DNA of 64,000 bases from Xanthomonas theicola. GTDB lineage: Bacteria; Pseudomonadota; Gammaproteobacteria; Xanthomonadales; Xanthomonadaceae. The position numbers and the translations under genes are program-made. Under the pieces are notes generated by a model. The model had not been told where the DNA came from. It worked only from the letters and a program-made list of their open reading frames with translations, and ran no database searches. The stretch lies in assembly GCF_014236795.1 (NCBI RefSeq), contig NZ_CP049017.1, forward strand, positions 102,001-166,000. Reading direction: 5' to 3'. This document shows, piece after piece, positions 58,247-64,000 of this stretch (its first letter is position 1; every line of letters begins with the position of its first letter).

Positions 58247-58345
58247 TGTCCGATGAAGAATGGGCGTTTGCCGCGCCCTATCCGACCTCGACGACCGAGC
58301 AGGCGCCGCAGCGCAATACGACCTGCGCGCCATGTTCAACCAATC
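58247..58345 (+). pseudogene. IS5-type transposase N-terminal scrap
   Basis: The frame reads DVSDEEWAFAAPYPTSTTEQ and APQR, then continues in another frame as YDLRAMFN. This matches the start of an IS5-family transposase, where SDEEWAFVAPYL is followed by a helix with DLRxVFNALRW. Only about 30 codons survive. The rest of the 335-bp gap between the GNAT gene and the haemagglutinin stop (58070-58404) shows no gene. Confidence 0.55.
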
Positions 58346-58404
58346 AATGGCCGCAGCATCGTGACGGGCGCAATGATTGCCGGCGCACGTAAGATTCGCT
58401 GCCA

Positions 58405-61400
58405 TCACTCCTCCAAGCGGATGTAGTCATGCGCCACCACCAACGGCAGATTGATTGCTGGCTGCGGTGACGCGGCATTGTTCAAACCAGCGCCGAGCCG
58501 CGCCAAACCTTCGCGCGCCTGGATATCCTGACGCAGCGGCCGCTCGATGTCCCCCGCCGCCGGTATACCAGCCGTCGCCGGTGCGATCATCAGCAGGCGC
58601 CCATCCACGTAGTCCAGCCGATAATTGGCGGCCTCCAAGCCCGACGCGACGATGCTGTATTCCCCGGGCACCACGGCACCTTGGGCCGAGCCGCCGTAGC
58701 GCAGCTGGCCGCCGAGCACGGACTCGTTCTCGCCGTTGACAAACCCCGAAAATCGCACGCCGTTGCCCCCTGCATAGGGCTGGCCATCGGCGATCCTCCG
58801 GTCGTCGTCGGTGGTGACCGCAAGCCTTGCCCGTTCGATATTCGCAGTGAGGCCGGCGGTGTCGACCAGGGTGTAGTTGCTGGCCCGGCCGCTGCCATCG
58901 GCCAGGGTGTATTGGGCGGTGGCACTGCGCGTGCCGGCATCGGCACGGTCGAACGTGCCAGTAGCGCTCACGCCCAGCGTCTCGTTGCCGACCAGTCCGG
59001 CCACGGTGCCGGCCTGGATGCTGGCGGCGGTGGTGCCGTCGTAGGTCTTGCCGTCGGCACGGCTGCCAGTGATGCTCAGCGCCTTGCGGGCGATGGTGGC
59101 GGTGAGGCCGGTGGTGTCGGCCAGGGTGTAGTTGCTGGCCAAGCCGCTGCCATCGGCCAGGGTGTACTGGGCAGTGGCCGTGCGGGTGCCGGCATTGGCA
59201 GTGTCGAAGGTGCCGCTGGCGCTCACGCCCAGCGTCTCATTGCCGACCAGTCCGGCCACGGTGCCGGCCTGGATGCTGGCGGCGGTGGTGCCGTCGTAGG
59301 TCTTGCCGGTGGCGCGGCTGCCAGTGATGCTCAGCGCCTTGCGGGCGATGGTGGCGGTGAGGCCGGTGGTGTCGCCCAGGGTGTAGTTGCTGGCCCGGCC
59401 GGTCCCGTCACTGAGGGCGTAGCTCGCCGTGGCAGTGCGGGTGCCGGCATTGGCATTGTCGAAGGTGCCGCTGGCGCTTACACCTAGCGTCTCATTGCCG
59501 ACCAGTCCGGCCACGGTGCCGGCCTGGATGCTGGCGGTGGTGCTGCCGTCGTAGGTCTTGCCGGTGGCGCGGCTACCGCTGATGCTCAGCGCCTTGCGGG
59601 CGATGGTGGCGGTGAGGCCGGCGGTGTCGGCCAGGGTGTAGTTGCTGGCCCGGCCGCTGCCATCGGCCAGGGTGTATTGGGCGGTGGCCGTGCGACTGCC
59701 GGCATCGGCAGTGTCGAAGGTGCCGCTGGCGCTCACGCCCAGCGTCTCATTGCCGACCAGTCCGGCCACGGTGCCGGCCTGGATGCTGGCGGCGGTGCTG
59801 CCGTCGTAGGTCTTGCCGGTGGCGCGGCTGCCAGTGATGCTCAAGGCCTTGCGGGCGATGGTGGCGGTGAGGCCGGCGGTGTCGGCCAGGGTGTAGTTGC
59901 TGGCCAAGCCGCTGCCATCGGCCAGGGTGTATTGGGCAGTGGCCGTGCGACTGCCGGCATTGGCAGTGTCGAAGGTGCCGCTGGCGCTCACGCCCAGCGT
60001 CTCATTGCCGACCAGTCCGGCCACGGTGCCGGCCTGGATGCTGGCGGCGGTGGTGCCGTCGTAGGTCTTGCCGTCGGCACGGCTGCCAGTGATGCTCAGC
60101 GCCTTGCGGGCGATGGTGGCGGTGAGGCCGGTGGTGTCGGCCAGGGTGTAGTTGCTGGCCAAGCCGCTGCCATCGGCCAGGGTGTACTGGGCAGTGGCCG
60201 TGCGGGTGCCGGCATTGGCAGTGTCGAAGGTGCCGCTGGCGCTCACGCCCAGCGTCTCATTGCCGACCAGTCCGGCCACGGTGCCGGCCTGGATGCTGGC
60301 GGCGGTGCTGCCGTCGTAGGTCTTGCCGGTGGCGCGGCTACCGCTGATGCTCAGCGCCTTGCGGGCGATGGTGGCGGTGAGGCCGGCGGTGTCGGCCAGG
60401 GTGTAGTTGCTGGCCCGGCCGCTGCCATCGGCCAGAGTGTATTGGGCGGTGGCCGTGCGACTGCCGGCATCGGCAGTGTCGAACGTGCCGCTGGCGCTCA
60501 CGCCCAGCGTCTCATTGCCGACCAGTCCGGCCACGGTGCCGGCCTGGATGCTGGCGGCGGTGCTGCCGTCGTAGGTCTTGCCGGTGGCGCGGCTGCCAGT
60601 GATGCTCAAGGCCTTGCGGGCGATGGTGGCGGTGAGGCCGGCGGTGTCGGCCAGGGTGTAGTTGCTGGCCAAGCCGCTGCCATCGGCCAGGGTGTATTGG
60701 GCAGTGGCCGTGCGACTGCCGGCATTGGCAGTGTCGAAGGTGCCGCTGGCGCTCACGCCCAGCGTCTCGTTGCCGACCAGTCCGGCCACGGTGCCGCCCT
60801 GGATGCTGGCGGTGGTGGTGCCGTCGTAGGTCTTGCCGGTGGCGCGGCTGCCAGTGATGCTCAGCGCCTTGCGGGCGATGGTGGCGGTGAGGCCGGTGGT
60901 GTCGCCCAGGGTGTAGTTGCTGGCCCGGCCGGTCCCGTCACTGAGGGCGTAGCTCGCCGTGGCAGTGCGGGTGCCGGCATTGGCATTGTCGAAGGTGCCG
61001 CTGGCGCTTACACCTAGCGTCTCATTGCCGACCAGTCCGGCCACGGTGCCGGCCTGGATGCTGGCGGCGGTGCTGCCGTCGTAGGTCTTGCCGTTGGCGC
61101 GGCTGCCACCGATGCTCAGCGCCTTGCGGGCGATGGTGGCGGTGAGGCCGGCGGTGTCGGCCAGGGTGTAGTTGCTGGCCCGGCCGCTGCCATCGGCCAG
61201 GGTGTATTGGGCGGTGGCCGTGCGACTGCCGGCATCGGCAGTGTCGAACGTGCCGCTGGCGCTCACGCCCAGCGTCTCATTGCCGACCAGTCCGGCCACG
61301 GTGCCGGCCTGGATGCTGGCGGCGGTGCTGCCGTCGTAGGTCTTGCCGTTGGCGCGGCTGCCGCTGATGCTCAGTGCCTTGCGGGCGATGGTGGCAGTGA

Positions 61401-64000
61401 GACCCGTAGGCAACACGAGGGTGTAGTTGCCCGCATCGGTACCAGTGAGCGTAAAGCCGCTGACGACGACCGCTTTGCCGGTACCGGCATTCTTGTCGGC
61501 GAAGCTGCCGGTACCGGTGCCACTCACTTGGACTTGGTCGCTGCCGAAAGCAGCGACGCTGGCTGTGCCGTTCACGTTGGCGGCGGCGGTGCCGTCGTAG
61601 GTCTTGTTAGCGGCAGTGACACCGCTCAACGCCAGATTCGCTTTGGCGATGTCGGCAGTGAGACCCGTAGGCAACACGAGGGTGTAGTTGCCCGCATCGG
61701 TACCAGTGAGCGTAAAGCCGCTGACGACGACCGCTTTGCCGGTGCCGACATTCTTGTCGGCGAAGCTGCCGGTACCGGTGCCACTCACCTGGACCTGGTC
61801 GCTGCCGAAGGCAGTGACAATGGCCGCACCGCTCAAGTTAGCTGAAGTCCTACCGTCGTAGGTCTTGTTGGTGGCGGTGATGCCGCTCACCGTAAGGTCG
61901 GCCCGGTTGATGAGCAGCTCTGTCTGGCCGTAGCTGATATCGTAGCCCTGCTGGTTGGACCACAAGCCGGATAGGACAAGGCTACCGTCTGTGGCCGTAT
62001 ACATCCCCGCATTCTTCGAGCTGCTGCGGTAATTGAGCGTACCGCTCAACGTTGCACCGGCAATGCTCGTACCGTAGGTGCCGAGTACGCCGCCTGCGAT
62101 TCGGCCGTCGTAGGTCAACGTGTCCACCAGGCCGGCGGTCACCGTAATGGGGCGAAGAAGATTGCTGAGTAGCGGCGTGCTGTGGCCTTCGTAAATGCGC
62201 CAGATTGCACCACGGTTTCCCCCGCTGTTGATGCTCCAGGAGGAAAAGGTCGCCGCGCTCATCAGCTCCGCCAGGCTTTTTCCTGTTGCGCCACCATAGG
62301 CACCGCTGGCATTGATGGTGGTTCCATCGCTGCGGGTGGTGGCGTAGAACGTATTGGAGGTCGGAGAGGAATTCTTTCCAACCGATCCGCCTGCGTCGGT
62401 GCCTGTCGCTGCGCCCAGGGAATATGCGTTGGAGACCGTTCCGCCGTTGATGCCGATCAGTCCTCCAATGGAGTAGCCCTTGGAGTCGTTTGCCCCACTC
62501 ACATTGCCCAGGCTGTAGGAGTTGCTGATCGTGCCGCGGTTACTGCCCGCTAGTCCACCCAGTACGGCCTTTCCATTCACTGTTCCCTGCGCGTAGGAAT
62601 TGCTGATCGTCCCTTCGTTGTTGCCCACCAAGCCCCCGCCTGAGTTATTGGCACTCACATCAAGGGTGCTGAATGAGTTGTGTATTCTTCCCTTGTTTTC
62701 CCCTACCAGTCCGCCGCTATACAGATTCCCCGAAACAGACCCACCACCCGCCACGCCCAGGTCCCGGATATAGGCCGAGGCCGAGGTCGCCGCAAACAGC
62801 GCCGACCAGTTCGAGGCAAATCCCCCCCGAGAGATGGTCAGGTTCCTTATGACATTGCCGAGCCCGGCAAACGTGCCTTGGAACGGGACAGCGCCACCGC
62901 CAACCAACGAATGGCCGTAAGTCGTCCCGCCGCCATCCAAGGACGTAGCCAGCGCGAAATAGCCGGAAACCGAATTCACTGGACCAGTGTCCGACACGTT
63001 TCCATCGAGCGCATCCAGTTGAGCCAGGCTATGAATCAACGTGTATTGCTGTCCGTTGACGGCGAAGGATGCATTGGTTCCGCTGAGCGTGACCGGGGCG
63101 CGCACGTGATAGTCGCTACCGGCCGCCGCCGGTGCAGTGATATCGCCGCGGGTATCGCCGTAGTTGAGCTTGAGCCCTGCATTTTGTCCCGTCGCCGTAA
63201 TTGCCGCATCGATATAGATGTTGCGCTGGGCTTCCAGCGTCAGTGTGGTGCCGCTGGACCAGGCGACATTGTCCCGGACGAAGATGTCGCCGTTCCCGTT
63301 TGGCTGGACGCCGCCGTTGTCGCTTTGCAAGACGACGTTGCCGTTGTCCAGGTTGCTGGACAGCGTGGCGCCGGTGATGTCGCCGCCGCTGGCCGCCACG
63401 ATGAAATCGGCCGGATCGATCAGCCAGGTGCCGGTCTGCCCTTGAGCAGCACGGGTGGTGACATGAGCGCCCTCGGCGATCTTGACGTGGGTGCCGCTGG
63501 TCTCGATGAAGCCGCCGTTGCCGACGGTGGGTGCACGGGCGTCGAGCGTGCCGGCCACCTGGGTCGTGCCACCGTGATCCAGATCGGCCAGCAGCAGGAT
63601 CTTGCCCTCGCGTTGGGCGACGGTCTGCGCCTGCAGGGTACCCGTGTTACTGACCACGGCGGCGGCCAGCGCATTGGCCCCCTGGGCGTTGAGCACGATC
63701 TGCCCGCCGTCGGCCTGGATGGCGCCGCCGTTGCGCACGGCCAGTTGCAGTGCCGAGGCCGCCACGGAGAGGTGCAGGTGGCCGTTGGCGCCGGCGGCGA
63801 AGCTGATTTCCTTGCCGGCGGCCAGGATGGCGTTGCCGCCGGCGGCGGTGAGGGTGCCTTCGTTGCGCACCGTGGCGCCGAGCAGCGCCACGGTGCCACC
63901 CGTGGCGTTGATGCGGCCTTGGTTGACGACCTCGCCGGTGCTCTTGTCGGTGAGGGTGAAGCGGTCTTTGCCGGCGAGGAAGTCCTGGTCGGTGAGGTTC
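58405..64000 (-). CDS. Filamentous-haemagglutinin-type adhesin with MBG/YDG repeats (3' part)
   Basis: About 1865 codons are in the window; the frame is open at 64000, so the N-terminal secretion domain lies outside. The first part is beta-helical: GGTVALLGATVRNEGTLTAA, GGFIETSGTHVKIAEGAHVT and GTWLIDPADFIVAASGG, as in two-partner-secretion exoproteins. Next come GLUG-like motifs (GGLVGNNEGTISNSYAQGTV). Two 87-residue units with NKTYDG..AFGSDQVQVSGTG follow, then ten 85-residue YDG units. The protein ends with an MBG-like domain and a conserved tail, LNNAASPQPAINLPLVVAHD. It is probably a secreted adhesin exported by a TpsB partner. Confidence 0.92.
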   Translation of the reverse strand, partial: NLTDQDFLAGKDRFTLTDKSTGEVVNQGRINATGGTVALLGATVRNEGTLTAAGGNAILAAGKEISFAAGANGHLHLSVAASALQLAVRNGGAIQADGGQIVLNAQGANALAAAVVSNTGTLQAQTVAQREGKILLLADLDHGGTTQVAGTLDARAPTVGNGGFIETSGTHVKIAEGAHVTTRAAQGQTGTWLIDPADFIVAASGGDITGATLSSNLDNGNVVLQSDNGGVQPNGNGDIFVRDNVAWSSGTTLTLEAQRNIYIDAAITATGQNAGLKLNYGDTRGDITAPAAAGSDYHVRAPVTLSGTNASFAVNGQQYTLIHSLAQLDALDGNVSDTGPVNSVSGYFALATSLDGGGTTYGHSLVGGGAVPFQGTFAGLGNVIRNLTISRGGFASNWSALFAATSASAYIRDLGVAGGGSVSGNLYSGGLVGENKGRIHNSFSTLDVSANNSGGGLVGNNEGTISNSYAQGTVNGKAVLGGLAGSNRGTISNSYSLGNVSGANDSKGYSIGGLIGINGGTVSNAYSLGAATGTDAGGSVGKNSSPTSNTFYATTRSDGTTINASGAYGGATGKSLAELMSAATFSSWSINSGGNRGAIWRIYEGHSTPLLSNLLRPITVTAGLVDTLTYDGRIAGGVLGTYGTSIAGATLSGTLNYRSSSKNAGMYTATDGSLVLSGLWSNQQGYDISYGQTELLINRADLTVSGITATNKTYDGRTSANLSGAAIVTAFGSDQVQVSGTGTGSFADKNVGTGKAVVVSGFTLTGTDAGNYTLVLPTGLTADIAKANLALSGVTAANKTYDGTAAANVNGTASVAAFGSDQVQVSGTGTGSFADKNAGTGKAVVVSGFTLTGTDAGNYTLVLPTGLTATIARKALSISGSRANGKTYDGSTAASIQAGTVAGLVGNETLGVSASGTFDTADAGSRTATAQYTLADGSGRASNYTLADTAGLTATIARKALSIGGSRANGKTYDGSTAASIQAGTVAGLVGNETLGVSASGTFDNANAGTRTATASYALSDGTGRASNYTLGDTTGLTATIARKALSITGSRATGKTYDGTTTASIQGGTVAGLVGNETLGVSASGTFDTANAGSRTATAQYTLADGSGLASNYTLADTAGLTATIARKALSITGSRATGKTYDGSTAASIQAGTVAGLVGNETLGVSASGTFDTADAGSRTATAQYTLADGSGRASNYTLADTAGLTATIARKALSISGSRATGKTYDGSTAASIQAGTVAGLVGNETLGVSASGTFDTANAGTRTATAQYTLADGSGLASNYTLADTTGLTATIARKALSITGSRADGKTYDGTTAASIQAGTVAGLVGNETLGVSASGTFDTANAGSRTATAQYTLADGSGLASNYTLADTAGLTATIARKALSITGSRATGKTYDGSTAASIQAGTVAGLVGNETLGVSASGTFDTADAGSRTATAQYTLADGSGRASNYTLADTAGLTATIARKALSISGSRATGKTYDGSTTASIQAGTVAGLVGNETLGVSASGTFDNANAGTRTATASYALSDGTGRASNYTLGDTTGLTATIARKALSITGSRATGKTYDGTTAASIQAGTVAGLVGNETLGVSASGTFDTANAGTRTATAQYTLADGSGLASNYTLADTTGLTATIARKALSITGSRADGKTYDGTTAASIQAGTVAGLVGNETLGVSATGTFDRADAGTRSATAQYTLADGSGRASNYTLVDTAGLTANIERARLAVTTDDDRRIADGQPYAGGNGVRFSGFVNGENESVLGGQLRYGGSAQGAVVPGEYSIVASGLEAANYRLDYVDGRLLMIAPATAGIPAAGDIERPLRQDIQAREGLARLGAGLNNAASPQPAINLPLVVAHDYIRLEE
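58840..61395 (-). repeat. Ten tandem 255-bp coding repeats (85 aa each)
   Basis: The word gtaggtcttgccg recurs at 59041, 59296, 59551, 59806, 60061, 60316, 60571, 60826, 61081 and 61336, always exactly 255 bp apart. Each unit encodes KALSIxGSRAxGKTYDGxTA, then a GTVAGLVGNETLGVSASGTF block and a SNYTLxDTxGLTATIAR end. Units differ at only a few codons, so they arose or were homogenised recently. Two upstream units of 261 bp (marks near 61597 and 61858) are related but distinct. Confidence 0.97.

Noticed and set aside
59677..61017. A 446-codon open frame on the plus strand inside the haemagglutinin repeats, rich in AGIGSVEGAAGAHAQRLIAD-type units.
   Set aside because: It exists only because the minus-strand 255-bp coding repeats (a multiple of three) keep the opposite frame open. 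Its composition and repetition mirror the real gene, and no start signal stands out.
58840..61395. A periodic array that might be mistaken for CRISPR or satellite DNA.
   Set aside because: The unit is 255 bp, entirely coding and without unique spacers; there are no cas genes.

Overview
The window reads as chromosome from a GC-rich gammaproteobacterium of the Xanthomonadaceae, most likely a Xanthomonas species. The support is the gene content (accC, ettA, rlmD, nagZ-hpt-mtnP, gcvP, katE, a bactofilin, a YDG-repeat haemagglutinin), the intergenic repeats rich in gggaggggcttcagcccc and gaatcccc motifs, and the mix of IS5, IS30, IS1595, IS200 and ISL3 sequences. No species call can be made without a database search.

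Layout. (1) 1-4.7 kb: accC, then remnants that look like early-region genes of a Mu-like phage (a frameshifted DUF1643 gene, a small ORF and a GemA-like stub), then def and ettA. (2) 4.7-16.6 kb: an insertion-sequence graveyard. It holds fragments of IS630, IS30, IS1595 and ISL3, an intact IS5 element nested inside an IS200-type transposase, and two members of another IS5 group. The core genes rlmD, a REC-HPt response regulator, a CYTH phosphohydrolase and a VOC protein are embedded in it. (3) 16.2-21.7 kb: a sugar cluster whose transporter chvE-gguA-gguB is intact, while the dehydratase remnant on one side and the GntR regulator on the other are dead. The island sits between two damaged copies of the frnE-nagZ junction. 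(4) 22.3-26.4 kb: nagZ-hpt-mtnP, a cold-shock gene with an early amber stop, and a flavin monooxygenase. (5) 26.5-34 kb: the ligase-associated DNA-repair operon (exonuclease, ligase, Lhr-like helicase, PdeM nuclease), divergent from an AidB-like gene. (6) 34-39.4 kb: zinc-ribbon protein, bactofilin, CHASE3-GAF-GGDEF protein, two alanine-rich lipoproteins and a thiolase. (7) 39.4-47.5 kb: remnants (autotransporter barrel, DUF763, GH94) mixed with PAP2, a histone-like basic protein, a MazG-type pyrophosphohydrolase, a zinc alcohol dehydrogenase and a tight acyl-CoA dehydrogenase/PIG-L/NodS-like methyltransferase/GT2 operon. (8) 47.5-58 kb: a DnaA-box-like trio, katE, a broken aldo/keto reductase, a perfect 40-bp palindrome, gcvP under a tandem glycine riboswitch, a Bcr/CflA exporter, a conserved hypothetical gene and a GNAT acetyltransferase. 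(9) 58.4-64 kb: the 3' part of a very large two-partner-secretion haemagglutinin with ten 255-bp repeats, running off the window end.

How it fits together. Core metabolism (fatty-acid, purine, glycine and cell-wall recycling genes) is interleaved with heavy pseudogenisation by IS insertion, short deletions and single-base frameshifts. The most promising under-described unit is the four-gene operon at 44.5-47.5 kb. Its enzyme set (glycosyltransferase, deacetylase, NodS-like methyltransferase, acyl-CoA dehydrogenase) resembles the logic of a lipo-oligosaccharide pathway, but its product is unknown and its first gene is frameshifted here. All functional calls rest on reading the translated sequence and recalled family motifs; no search was run.
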